The notes under the pieces: model-generated | The model's database searches: none | What the model saw: only the letters and a program-made list of their open reading frames with translations | Told to the model about the DNA's origin: nothing | Made by a program: the position numbers and the translations under genes | DNA from: Campylobacter gracilis | GTDB lineage: Bacteria > Campylobacterota > Campylobacteria > Campylobacterales > Campylobacteraceae | Assembly (NCBI RefSeq): GCF_001190745.1 | Contig: NZ_CP012196.1 | Span: 1,364,001 to 1,428,000, forward strand | DNA length: 64,000 bases | Direction: 5' to 3' | Part shown: positions 1 to 8,172 of the stretch, one piece after another | Position numbering within the stretch: the first letter of the stretch is position 1 | Layout of the letters: the number at the start of each line of letters is the position of its first letter

Positions 1-290
1 TTTAAATTTAAGAAGCAGCGACTTCAAGCTGCGTGGTTCGAAACACGAGGATTTTAGATTATAAAATTTTGAAAGGTCGGTAGGATTAGAATTTTAAAAT
101 TCAAAGTCAATGATCGAAATTCCAAACCGCGCAACTTGAAATTTCAAATCTGAAGCGGAAGCAAATTTTAAGATCGTTCCAAAATTTACCTCTTTTAAAT
201 TCACATATCTCAAGCTCTATTCATAAAATTTTACGTATTAATTTACGTAAAATTTAGCTGAAAAACAATGCTAGTATAAGCTTATCCGCA

Positions 291-834
291 TTAAATTTTA
301 TCTCTTCTTTTTAGAATAAAAACCGCCACGGACGCGATTATTAGCGATGATAAAGCGCTTATCAGCATTAGATTAGAATTAAAATTTGGGCGATCAAACA
401 GATGACCTAACCAGGTCAAATCGGCTCTTGTTAGGATTATCACAGCTAGCGAATAAGTATAAAATAAACTTATAAAAAATGCAGATGCGGCGGATATTTT
501 ATCTAGCAGAATAAAAGCCTTTATTTTGGAAAATACAAAACAGCAGATGATTAGAGGCAAAATTACCGTCGCGCAAAATAGATACAATATCATAGCGCCG
601 AAAATATCGCTTTCGCTATCGCCCGCTTCTTCGTGCCAAGTTAGTTCAAAAGCTTTTAAAACGATAGAAAACGGATGCGCGATATCATAACCTCTATATT
701 CCGTCAAAAAAACCGCATCTATGCTAGCAAATATAATACCCAAGCAATCCTATTGTGAAAAGGAGCAAGGCGATCCAGAATAAAATCCTCACCCCTTTTA
801 GCTCAAAACATTTTTTAATGAACTCTTTTATCAC
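291..834 (-). pseudogene. Frameshifted small multi-pass membrane protein
   Basis: Unrecognised membrane protein. The longest open frame runs from a TTG at 743 to the stop at 291 (150 residues) and holds three hydrophobic segments (about residues 49-72, 78-105 and 126-145). Just upstream, a second frame starts at GTG 834 and encodes 36 residues with one more hydrophobic segment (ILFWIALLLFTIGLLG) before a TAG at 724-726. Removing one G from the GGG near 738-740 fuses them into one protein of about 180 residues with four membrane segments, reading LLGIIFASIDAVFL across the joint. The TTG start has no good ribosome site, so a single-base frameshift (mutation or sequencing error) is more likely than two genes. 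Function unknown. Confidence 0.5.
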
Positions 835-998
835 TCTAGCCCCTACTTTATAGATTTTAAGATCAATTTGACTTTTATATCGCGTTTTATTTCGGCGCCT
901 TCAAAACTCTTTGTCGTGATCTCTCATCAAATTTAAGCCTTTCGCTGCGCTAAATTTTAAAATTTACCGAGCTGAATTCTGATCGGATAAAAAACCAT

Positions 999-1451
999 TT
1001 ATCCTTTTCTTGCATCTATCAACGTGACTTTATAATTCTCACCTTGCTTATATAGTCCATCAAGCCCAAATACTATAAGTTGCTCTTTTAAAAGTGATAA
1101 AATTTCATCTACTGATATTTTTTCGCTACCATTTGGCACTATTGACAATACTTTCCAGACTTTATTATATTGGATACCTGAAACTTTTTCATCTAATCCA
1201 TAATCAAGAACGATGTCAAATATATCACCTTTATAATAGAATTTCCACATTACTTTCGATAGATATGCGTGATCTATCTCTGGATCATTAAATAATTGAG
1301 TTTTCATAATCCAACAATCCAGTTTTTTATCTATAATCCAGCTCTTTTGACTTGGTAGTATCTTATATAATGGATTGTACTTATAGTAAATCTCGCTAAG
1401 TCCATACTTCTCATCATCCTCTTTAGTGATGATTGCATTTTCAAACGCCAT
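999..1451 (-). CDS. Hypothetical protein, paralogue of the 1692-2174 gene
   Basis: A 150-residue soluble protein, starting MAFENAIITKEDD, with no signal peptide or membrane segment. It is not a family I recognise. The start is well supported: AAGGAGTAGAAA sits directly before the ATG, and the same stretch precedes the 160-residue gene at 1692-2174. The two proteins share the plan MAF - KEDxxKY - WxID - a W/YYKG motif - a SxDEI/ISIDEL motif near the C-terminus, so they are diverged copies. Rich in Trp, Tyr, Lys and Asp, AT-rich, and lying beside another small gene, it resembles orphan immunity-type genes of polymorphic toxin loci, but no toxin is present here and that role is only a guess. Confidence 0.7.
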   Translation of the reverse strand: MAFENAIITKEDDEKYGLSEIYYKYNPLYKILPSQKSWIIDKKLDCWIMKTQLFNDPEIDHAYLSKVMWKFYYKGDIFDIVLDYGLDEKVSGIQYNKVWKVLSIVPNGSEKISVDEILSLLKEQLIVFGLDGLYKQGENYKVTLIDARKG

Positions 1452-1474
1452 TTTCTACTCCTTAAATTTAATAT

Positions 1475-1675
1475 TTAATTTATATCTACGACATATTTAT
1501 ATTCGCTTATATGCTCGTAGATATCGCCTTCGCTTTTAGTGCCTAGCTTTCTAACCATATCGTTTAGAAAAAATTTCTCAAAATTTTCAGCGGTTACCTT
1601 AGCGCCGCTACTGGTGCGCACATCTTTACCGTCTGCAATATCTGCTAAAATTTGATCGGCTTGTTTACTCGTCAT
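1475..1675 (-). CDS. Small hypothetical protein of a duplicated module
   Basis: A 66-residue charged protein (MTSKQADQILADIADGKD...YKYVVDIN). The ATG at 1675 follows AAAGGAT at normal spacing. It lies between the two paralogous genes, 23 bases before the downstream one and 16 after the upstream one, all on the minus strand, so the three are probably cotranscribed. The last codons of a second copy of this gene survive upstream of the 160-residue paralogue (see 2204-2247), which shows that the unit [66-residue gene + larger gene] was duplicated. No known domain seen. Confidence 0.6.
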   Translation of the reverse strand: MTSKQADQILADIADGKDVRTSSGAKVTAENFEKFFLNDMVRKLGTKSEGDIYEHISEYKYVVDIN

Positions 1676-1691
1676 TTTTTATCCTTTGTAT

Positions 1692-2174
1692 TTAATCGTG
1701 CAGAAAAGTTACGACTTCGTGTTCTTTTGGAACATATTCCCTATTTTCAATACCGCCACTACCATACTCAGACAAGGCTTCATTTAAAATTTCATAAAGC
1801 TCATCTATCGAAATATCCCCAATGTCAGAATTTACGCTTTGGAATTTATATTTGATTTTAAATGGATTTTCCGTGAAATATTTACTCGTTGTCTCATCAT
1901 AAATTCGCCTTATATCAAGCTCGATTTCTCTACCTTTATAATAAAGCAGCCAAATCTCCTCTCCGGTATATCCGTCTCTTGGATCAGGCAGATGCGGGCT
2001 ACAAACAAAGATAAGCCAAATATCTCTTTGCCTGTCGATTACCCAGTTCAACCACTTTATTTCATTAGGCTCCTGTGGATCATAATGATATTTTGCCAAG
2101 CACTGATCTACACGATTTATAATATCATATTTCTTGATATCCTCTTTAGAAATATATTCTGCTACAAATGCCAT
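1692..2174 (-). CDS. Hypothetical protein, paralogue of the 999-1451 gene
   Basis: A 160-residue soluble protein of unknown function. The ATG at 2174 is preceded by AAGGAGTAGAAA, the same leader as the paralogue at 999-1451. Shared landmarks are MAF at the N-terminus, KEDIKKYDI, a WxxDRQRDIW stretch, LLYYKGREIEL and the ISIDELYEIL helix. The C-terminus (NREYVPKEHEVVTFLHD) is not shared. First full gene of a probable three-gene minus-strand transcript. Immunity-like role possible but unsupported by any neighbouring toxin. Confidence 0.7.
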   Translation of the reverse strand: MAFVAEYISKEDIKKYDIINRVDQCLAKYHYDPQEPNEIKWLNWVIDRQRDIWLIFVCSPHLPDPRDGYTGEEIWLLYYKGREIELDIRRIYDETTSKYFTENPFKIKYKFQSVNSDIGDISIDELYEILNEALSEYGSGGIENREYVPKEHEVVTFLHD

Positions 2175-2203
2175 TTTCTACTCCTTAAAATTTAATTCTC
2201 GGA

Positions 2204-2247
2204 TTATACTACGATATATTTATATTCGCGTATGCGCTAATATATAA
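2204..2247 (-). pseudogene. Remnant 3' end of a second copy of the 66-residue gene
   Basis: The minus strand here encodes EYKYIVV followed by a stop, matching EYKYVVDIN at the end of the 66-residue gene (1475-1675). The similarity continues through the spacer to the shared AAGGAGTAGAAAATGGC start of the next gene. The rest of the copy is gone, so this is the scar of a tandem duplication followed by deletion. Confidence 0.55.
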
Positions 2248-2302
2248 TGTATTTTAAAATTTAAAACTGCTTTGATCTACTCAATTTTAGGGTCTTTTGC
2301 CG

Positions 2303-2452
2303 CTCTAAATTTTAAAATTTCAAGTCCGCGAAGGACGGGTAAAATTCTAAATTTAAAAGCCTCCCGCACTGCGCTAAATTTTAAAATTTAAGACTTACAA
2401 AGCGGATAAATTTCAAAATTTAAAGCCCGCGAAGGACGAGTAGAATTCTAAA
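2303..2452. repeat. Direct repeat of about 46 bp with internal hairpin, two copies
   Basis: Two copies (about 2305-2350 and 2406-2451) share an order of elements: two AAATTT words, then CCGCGAAGGACG, then a GTARAATTCTAAA tail. The core GTCCGCGAAGGAC can fold as a short hairpin. They lie immediately 3' of mrdA and may act as its transcription end, or be members of the AAATTT-type repeats seen all over the window. Confidence 0.5.
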
Positions 2453-2476
2453 ATTTTATAATTTTAAAATTCCATC

Positions 2477-4297
2477 TTACTTCGTTTTCTTTGCGCTGTC
2501 TTTGTTAGTCGTTGCGTTGGCGTCGATGTAGCCCATCTGGACGAGCTTTTCGTAGATTTGCATTATCACGGGACCTGCTGCGCTTCCGCCTCCGCCGCCG
2601 TGTTCTACGAGTACTGTTACGGCGTATTGCGGCTTGTCGTACGGCCCAAAGCTCGTCATCCAGGCGTGCGAGCGGTGGAAGTAGTCCATATCGGCTTCTT
2701 TTATTCGCTTTTTGGCAGTCTGCGAGATGCCCACGACCTGCGCGGTGCCGGTCTTGACCGCTAGAGGCACTACTGCGGTATGGATGAGCTTATAGGCGGT
2801 GCCTCCGTCGGGGTTGTTACCGACCTCATACATCCCGCGCCTCACGAGGGGCAACTGAGCCTTTTCTTTCGGCGTGAAAAGCTCGGTAGGGGTAAATTCC
2901 ACCGGCTTGCCGTCGATGCTTTTTAAAAAATGCGGCGTGATAGCCTTGCCTGCGGCGATCTGCGCGGTGTTTTTAGCTACCTGCATAGGGGTGACGAGCA
3001 CGTCGCCCTGACCGATCGAAGCATTGACCGTCTCACCCTGATACCACGCGCGCTTAAATTTCTGCATTTTCCAGGCCTTATTAGGCATCGTGCCTACAAA
3101 CTCATTGGGTAGATCGACGCCTGTTTTACTACCAAACCCCAGACGCTGCAGATACGCGGACATATAGTCGATCCCCACTAGCAGCGAGCCTTCGTAAAAA
3201 TACACGTCGCAGCTGCCTTTAATCGCTTCTACTAAGCTCACGCGGCCGTGACCCCAGCTCTTCCAGCAGCGAAATTTACGCCCCCCTAGCTCTATCGCGC
3301 CGCTGCAAAACACGCTCCAGTTCTCGTTGATCTTGCCGCTGTTTAAAAAGCTCATCCCTACAGCCATTTTAATTACGGAGCCCGGCGGATAGAGGCCATT
3401 TACGAGCTTATTTGTAAACGGATGGCGCGGGTCTTTTATCAGCTCGTCCCACTGCGCCTGTGAAATTCCGCCCACGAAGGTGTTTAGATCGTACTCGGGG
3501 AAGCTGCCCGCCGCGATAATAGCGCCGTCGCGCAGATCCATCACAATCGCTACGCCGTCTTTATCTTTAAAAATTTCCTCGAGGTATTTTTGTAGCTCAA
3601 GATCGATGGTAAGCGAAATTTCGCTGCTGCTGGGCTCTTGCATCGAGATCTCCTCTACGACCTGATTTAGCGCCGTAACCTTCGTCTTGCGCTCGCCCTT
3701 GCTGCCCTGCAAAAGCTCGTTATAATACCCCTCGACGCCGCTTCTGCCGTTGTATCCGGTAAGCGCGCTTAGGGGGTTGCTTTGGATATCCTTTTTATTT
3801 GCGCGGCCTACGTAGCCGATGATGTGCGAAGCTAGCGCGCCGTAAGGGTAGAAGCGCTGCGAAGCGGGCGAAATTTTAATATTTTCGTGCAGGCTCAAGC
3901 TTGCAAAATGCTGTATCGTGACGTTGTAGTCCAAAAACGGCACGACTTCGATGAAGTCTTGATTATAAGCGGAATTCGCGTCCTTGTAGCTCTTGCTCAT
4001 CGCGGTGACGTTGAGATCTTTGAAGTAGCGGGAGATGTTATTTAGCTCGCTTTGCAGCGCGGCGTCCTTTAGATGCGGCGCGATCGATAGAGAAAAGCCG
4101 AGATTATTTATCGCGAGCGGGCGGCCTTTGGCGTCTAAAATTTGACCGCGCACCGGCGGGATGTATTCGGTAGAGATGACGTTATTTTTGGCGACCTGCT
4201 CGTAGAATTCGTTTGATTTGATCGAAAGATAATAGATTCTCACCAAAAGCATGCTAAAAAATAGTATCACGAAAGCAAATACAAACTTCAGCCTCAT
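2477..4297 (-). CDS. mrdA: Penicillin-binding protein 2 (elongation transpeptidase)
   Basis: Class B penicillin-binding protein, the D,D-transpeptidase that cross-links peptidoglycan during cell elongation; inner-membrane anchored, catalytic domain in the periplasm. 606 residues, the normal length. One N-terminal membrane helix (residues 3-24) is followed by the dimerisation region with the conserved RGQILDAKGRPLA stretch (50-62). The transpeptidase domain shows the active-site SVIK (Ser307-Lys310), the second motif SCD (362-364, the SxD form normal for PBP2) and KTG (515-517). It follows the MreD-like gene with a 4-base overlap, the order found around Cj0652 in C. jejuni. The Asn/Lys-rich tail after residue 590 is unremarkable. 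Confidence 0.95.
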   Translation of the reverse strand: MRLKFVFAFVILFFSMLLVRIYYLSIKSNEFYEQVAKNNVISTEYIPPVRGQILDAKGRPLAINNLGFSLSIAPHLKDAALQSELNNISRYFKDLNVTAMSKSYKDANSAYNQDFIEVVPFLDYNVTIQHFASLSLHENIKISPASQRFYPYGALASHIIGYVGRANKKDIQSNPLSALTGYNGRSGVEGYYNELLQGSKGERKTKVTALNQVVEEISMQEPSSSEISLTIDLELQKYLEEIFKDKDGVAIVMDLRDGAIIAAGSFPEYDLNTFVGGISQAQWDELIKDPRHPFTNKLVNGLYPPGSVIKMAVGMSFLNSGKINENWSVFCSGAIELGGRKFRCWKSWGHGRVSLVEAIKGSCDVYFYEGSLLVGIDYMSAYLQRLGFGSKTGVDLPNEFVGTMPNKAWKMQKFKRAWYQGETVNASIGQGDVLVTPMQVAKNTAQIAAGKAITPHFLKSIDGKPVEFTPTELFTPKEKAQLPLVRRGMYEVGNNPDGGTAYKLIHTAVVPLAVKTGTAQVVGISQTAKKRIKEADMDYFHRSHAWMTSFGPYDKPQYAVTVLVEHGGGGGSAAGPVIMQIYEKLVQMGYIDANATTNKDSAKKTK

Positions 4298-4800
4298 ACC
4301 AGCCGCCCCTTAAAAAAGAGCAAAGCGAGCAAAATTTCAATCACGATGTAATTTAAATACTCGCCGCTTAGAGGCAGATACTCGCTCTTTTTGATCGCCG
4401 AGATCGCGTTGCTCACCACAAAGACCAAAACATAGCTGATCATCACGTAAAAGCAGATCAAAAAATTTCTAAATTTAATATATTTAAATGAGTTTTCATA
4501 GACTACGAAATAAAATATACAATACGCGATAGCTACGCTAAATAGGTTAAATCCGTGGATCTGTTCGGCGCAAAACAGATAAAAAATAGAGAAAAACCAG
4601 CTAAAGCCGAACTTTTTAAATTTCACGTCGTTTTCGTATTTTTGCACCACCATCGCCGTGAAAAAAAATCCGATCAGCGGCGGCAGCCCCCTATACACCG
4701 CACTTAGAAGCAGGTAGAAAAGAACCCCCGCGCTAAAAAGCGTGTCCGCTATAAGGTATAGATAAGTGCGATTTCGTTGCATACCGGAAACTTTTTGCAT
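4294..4800 (-). CDS. MreD-like integral membrane protein
   Basis: A 168-residue polytopic membrane protein with about five hydrophobic segments between residues 15 and 165. It sits directly upstream of mrdA and overlaps its start by 4 bases, the place where MreD-type rod-shape proteins or the uncharacterised C. jejuni Cj0651 are found. Sequence alone does not prove MreD. The ATG at 4800 overlaps the end of the acetyltransferase gene by 52 bases; a second Met at codon 7 (4782) would shorten the overlap and is equally possible. Confidence 0.7.
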   Translation of the reverse strand: MQKVSGMQRNRTYLYLIADTLFSAGVLFYLLLSAVYRGLPPLIGFFFTAMVVQKYENDVKFKKFGFSWFFSIFYLFCAEQIHGFNLFSVAIAYCIFYFVVYENSFKYIKFRNFLICFYVMISYVLVFVVSNAISAIKKSEYLPLSGEYLNYIVIEILLALLFFKGRLV

Positions 4801-5522
4801 TTAATACAATCAGCCCAAATTTTTTGCGCGGGCAGCTCGTCCTTTGGGATTTCGATAAAACCGAGGCGCTCAAAAAATTCCTTTTGATAAGTGAGCGTAA
4901 ATACGCTTTTTAGCCCGTAAAATTTCGCCTCGTCTAGCAGCTCGTTTACGATAGCTCTGGCAATGCCGCGCCTGCGAAACTGCGGAGCGACGATGAGCGA
5001 GCGCACCTCGGCAAGATCGGCGTTAAAAATTTTAAGCGAAGCAAAGCCCGCCAAAATTTCCGCATCTTTTGCAGACTGCGATTCGCAAAGCTGCGAAAGG
5101 TCGTTCTGAAAAACGCTTGCGCTTTGTGAATATTCGCTCCGTAAAATTTGCTCTTTGCCCGCTTGCGCGCAGCCCGCCTCGGATACGGCTTGCGCTTCGC
5201 TTTGCGGCGTAGCTAGTTGCGGCGCAAAATTACTCGCGGCATTTTCGGCTGAATTTTCAGTAGAATTTTTGGCAAAATTTGCGGCGGAGCTTTGAATTAA
5301 ATTTAAATCGGCATTGCGCGCTAAATTTAAATCGGAATTTTCCTTGGAATCAAAACTCCTATCCGCCTTAGAATCGCAACCGAACGCCAGCACGTATGAG
5401 CGGATATTGGCAGCTATCTCATCGCTTTCAAGAGGCAAGATCACGCCATTTTGCACCTCCTCTTTTACGAGCTCCTGCATACGCGAAATGTCGCAAAGGC
5501 GCGCTTTTTTTAGCCGTATCAT
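4749..5522 (-). CDS. GNAT acetyltransferase, short ArgA-like, with low-complexity insertion
   Basis: GNAT-fold N-acetyltransferase of the short N-acetylglutamate-synthase-like type, which would acetylate glutamate for arginine synthesis using acetyl-CoA. The acetyl-CoA loop RSLIVAPQFRRRGIA is at about 174-188 and the family C-terminus DCIKCKKFPVCNEIALIYTL ends the protein. Relatives are about 150 residues; this one is 257 because residues about 50-152 are an inserted low-complexity tract rich in Ala, Ser, Asn and Gln. Within it Asn recurs exactly every four residues at 82, 86, 90, 94 and 98. The insertion separates the first helix region from the acetyl-CoA domain, where a surface loop is expected. 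The arginine assignment is from memory of the family and moderately sure. Confidence 0.8.
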   Translation of the reverse strand: MIRLKKARLCDISRMQELVKEEVQNGVILPLESDEIAANIRSYVLAFGCDSKADRSFDSKENSDLNLARNADLNLIQSSAANFAKNSTENSAENAASNFAPQLATPQSEAQAVSEAGCAQAGKEQILRSEYSQSASVFQNDLSQLCESQSAKDAEILAGFASLKIFNADLAEVRSLIVAPQFRRRGIARAIVNELLDEAKFYGLKSVFTLTYQKEFFERLGFIEIPKDELPAQKIWADCIKCKKFPVCNEIALIYTL

Positions 5523-5634
5523 CTAAAATTTTCCCTAATCTTCGCGCAATTTTTGCGGTGCATTTTATATCCGCTAAATTTAATTATATTGAAATTCTGC
5601 GCCGTAAAATTTTGCGTATTTAAATTTAGAAATT

Positions 5635-6534
5635 TCATAATCCAAACGCCCTGCGCACGATGATCTCGCGCGCTTTTGCAAGCCCGCTACCCTTTAGCGT
5701 AGAGACCAAAATCGCCTGCGGATCGTGCCTCAAAAGCTTTGCGCGCTCGCTTTGATTGAGCTTGTCGGCTTTGGTGTAGAGCCTCACGACCTTTTGATCG
5801 CCGCGCAGAAAACTAGAAAGATAGTTTTGTAAATTTTTATCTATTTCAAGATCAAACTGCCTCGCGTCGATGAGATGGACGAAAAGCTTGATATTTAGGC
5901 GCTCCTTGATAAATTCGTCGAGATTTTTCTGCCAGATATAATGCAGTTTTTTAGAAACTTTAGCGTATCCGAACCCGGGCAGATCCACGAAGATCAAAGA
6001 GATATTTTCTCCCAAGCTCGCAAGATCGGAAAAAGCGGGATTGTCCGCTAAATTTAGCGCGGATCTGCCCGTAAAATTTAATTCAGAGCTTTGCGCGGAA
6101 TTTGACGCGAGACCTGCCGCAAGATCCGCATGGCGATCCGATTCAAAATCCGCCGAAGCGCTTTTTAAATTTAAAATAGAGTCCTGCTTTAAATTTCGCT
6201 CAGACGCCGCAGCGTCCGCAAAATCTCTCGCGTAATTCGCATCCGAGTTTAAAGCCCCTTTGCTCGCTAGATCGGGCGGCATTTTGGCTTGCGAGTCGTC
6301 CGAATCTGCGGCAAGCTTTTGTTTAAATTTAACTTCAAAAAAATTTATCAGTTGCGTTTTGCCAGGAGTCGAGCTTGATTTGGCTAGGTTTTTACGCCCG
6401 GTAAGCGCGTTTATCAGGCTGCTTTTGCCGACGTTTGAACGCCCCAAAAACGCCACTTCGCTCATCGCAAACTCGGGCGCACCCGCGATATTTGCGGCAG
6501 AGGTGATAAACTGCGCGCTGCTAGGATAGATCAT
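5635..6534 (-). CDS. engB: Ribosome-biogenesis GTPase EngB/YsxC with a 100-residue insertion
   Basis: Essential TRAFAC-class GTPase that helps assemble the 50S ribosomal subunit. Visible motifs: G1 GRSNVGKSS (31-39), switch I/G2 [13 protein letters not shown] (54-66), G3 DLPG (184-187), G4 TKAD and a C-terminal SAL-like VSTLKGSG. Normal members are about 200 residues with G2 and G3 about 10-15 residues apart. Here 299 residues, because residues about 75-177 between strands beta2 and beta3 are an Ala/Ser/Asp/Asn-rich insertion containing repeated LNL, LNF and NS words encoded by AAATTT-type DNA. Start codon overlaps the lptA stop (ATGA). The insertion is in frame and flanked by intact motifs, so the protein is probably functional. 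Confidence 0.92.
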   Translation of the reverse strand: MIYPSSAQFITSAANIAGAPEFAMSEVAFLGRSNVGKSSLINALTGRKNLAKSSSTPGKTQLINFFEVKFKQKLAADSDDSQAKMPPDLASKGALNSDANYARDFADAAASERNLKQDSILNLKSASADFESDRHADLAAGLASNSAQSSELNFTGRSALNLADNPAFSDLASLGENISLIFVDLPGFGYAKVSKKLHYIWQKNLDEFIKERLNIKLFVHLIDARQFDLEIDKNLQNYLSSFLRGDQKVVRLYTKADKLNQSERAKLLRHDPQAILVSTLKGSGLAKAREIIVRRAFGL

Positions 6535-7046
6535 TTGTTTTGATCTTCGACCTGAAAGATCAGTCGTACGGGCTTTTTCTCGCCACCGCCGCTTTTTACT
6601 TCGTAGGTGCCCTTTTGGCGATTTACGATGATCTTATCGCCGTAAACCTCCTTTTTGGTCTCGGCTTCGTGCAGATAGGCGTTATTTTCGAGCGTGTAAG
6701 CCTCGATAGTCGGATCATAGGTCAGCACACCGCCTCTGCCGTCGTAATGCTTTTGATTGAGTAAAATTTTAAAATTTGCGTTTCCCGTCGCGACGTATTT
6801 GGTAGGCTGACGCTTAGCGTCGAAATAGATCGTCACTTTGTCGGAATTTAGCGTATCGTAAGCGCCCTTTTTGATGCGGACGTTGCCTGTTAGGACGCTG
6901 ATCTGCTTGATCTCATCGGCGAAAAAATTATCCGCCGTGACCTCGACCTGCTCCTGCGCGGCGCTGAGAGCTGACGCGCTAAAGCCCGTAATTAGCGCGG
7001 CTGCGAGTATTAGTTTGTGGAGTTTTGATCTTTTATTAAATACCAT
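6531..7046 (-). CDS. lptA: LPS transport periplasmic protein LptA (OstA-like)
   Basis: Periplasmic bridge protein that carries lipopolysaccharide from LptC to the outer-membrane LptDE complex. 171 residues with a cleavable signal peptide (positively charged start, [19 protein letters not shown], cleavage near residue 30) and the OstA beta-jellyroll pattern: [58 protein letters not shown]. The start lies inside the end of lptC (37-base overlap) and the stop overlaps engB, so translation of lptC-lptA-engB is probably coupled. Confidence 0.88.
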   Translation of the reverse strand: MVFNKRSKLHKLILAAALITGFSASALSAAQEQVEVTADNFFADEIKQISVLTGNVRIKKGAYDTLNSDKVTIYFDAKRQPTKYVATGNANFKILLNQKHYDGRGGVLTYDPTIEAYTLENNAYLHEAETKKEVYGDKIIVNRQKGTYEVKSGGGEKKPVRLIFQVEDQNK

Positions 7047-7543
7047 GCGTGGATTCCTTTTGAGTTTGTTTGTTTAGTTTTGGTGTCATAGCTGATGCTT
7101 GTGCCCGTGATGCGGTCGCCGCCTTGGCGCAGCACGTACGGCACGTCGGAGCGGACGATCTTACTGCTCGTATCGTAGATGATCTCCTGCGCCGTGTAAT
7201 CAAAGCCGTCCGTGTTGATATAATGCGCGTCGCCGTTAAATTTTATCAGCTCGCCTGCGCGCGTCGCAGTCTTTGAAACCAGAGTGTGATTTAGATCCGA
7301 AGTGGTCTCCTCGGCTTTAAAATTTACAAACTCGTCGCGATCCTTATAGCGCGTGCCGCCATCTGCGGTAAATTTAGCATCCACGAGCTCGCCGATCTGA
7401 TAATCGACGATCTTTTTCATCTCCATATTCGCAATGCTTAGATCCTGCCTAAACATATCGCTAAAATACGGCGTCTGCACGCTTAGAAACACCATCGCGA
7501 CGCAAAAGATCGCAATCGCGACGTAGAAAATTTTTATCACCAT
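7010..7543 (-). CDS. lptC: LPS export protein LptC-like
   Basis: Single-pass inner-membrane protein that hands LPS from the LptBFG transporter to LptA. 177 residues; N-terminal membrane helix at about 2-22, then a periplasmic beta-rich domain with the LptC-like signatures KFNGDAHYINTDGFDYTAQEIIYDTSSKIVRSDVPYVL and GDRITGTSISYDTKTK. It lies between kdsC and lptA, the conserved epsilonproteobacterial order (Cj0647-Cj0649 in C. jejuni). Confidence 0.82.
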   Translation of the reverse strand: MVIKIFYVAIAIFCVAMVFLSVQTPYFSDMFRQDLSIANMEMKKIVDYQIGELVDAKFTADGGTRYKDRDEFVNFKAEETTSDLNHTLVSKTATRAGELIKFNGDAHYINTDGFDYTAQEIIYDTSSKIVRSDVPYVLRQGGDRITGTSISYDTKTKQTNSKGIHAWYLIKDQNSTN

Positions 7544-7598
7544 CGCTCGGCCCTTCTTGATCTACGCAGAATTTCACCCCTCGCGCGCGCTTGCGAAA

Positions 7599-8087
7599 CT
7601 ACATCCATTTGCTATTCCACTCTTCGCGCATGCCGTTTTTATCGACGAGCATTTCGATCATCTCGCGCACCGCACCGCAGCCGCCGTTTTTGCTTAGCAC
7701 GACATCCGCTTTTAGCGAGTTTAGCGCATCGGCAGGCTTGAAGCTGATCGCGACCGCATTTAAAAGCTTCGCATCATTTATATCATCGCCGATCGCAGCG
7801 GCCTCATCGAAGCTTAGGTTAAAATTTTTTAAAATTTGCTCCGCCCTTGAGAGCTTGTCTTTTTCGCCTTGAAAGAGCGTATCGATCTTTAGCTCTCGCG
7901 CGCGATTTGCGACGATTTGCGAGCTTTTGCCGGTGATGATCGCGACCTTTAGCCCCAGCCGCTGCCACTCCTGGATGCCAAACCCGTCTTTTACGTTAAA
8001 TTTCTTCATCTCTTCGCCGCCGTTTGAATGGTACAGCCCACCGTCGCTAAGGCAGCCGTCTACGTCTAAAAATATGATCTTTATCAC
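7599..8087 (-). CDS. kdsC: 3-deoxy-D-manno-octulosonate 8-phosphate phosphatase KdsC
   Basis: HAD-superfamily phosphatase that removes phosphate from KDO-8-phosphate in synthesis of the LPS inner-core sugar KDO; cytoplasmic. 162 residues, typical. HAD motif I is LDVDGCLSDG (6-15, nucleophile Asp8, acid Asp10), motif II ITGKSS, motif III Lys within the KDKLSRAEQIL region and motif IV GDDINDAKLL. No cap domain, as in the tetrameric C0-type KdsC. Clusters with lptC and lptA, tying KDO synthesis to LPS export. Confidence 0.92.
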   Translation of the reverse strand: MIKIIFLDVDGCLSDGGLYHSNGGEEMKKFNVKDGFGIQEWQRLGLKVAIITGKSSQIVANRARELKIDTLFQGEKDKLSRAEQILKNFNLSFDEAAAIGDDINDAKLLNAVAISFKPADALNSLKADVVLSKNGGCGAVREMIEMLVDKNGMREEWNSKWM

Positions 8088-8172
8088 TTTGTTTCCGTTT
8101 TTCGAAATTTTGTGATTTTAACGAAATTTGGCTGAATTTTTGGCAAACGCCGTATAAATTTAAGTTGCGATC

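Noticed and set aside
21-50. tRNA-like GGTTCGAAA at the window start
   Set aside because: The T-arm stem does not pair properly and no acceptor, D-arm or anticodon arm is present.
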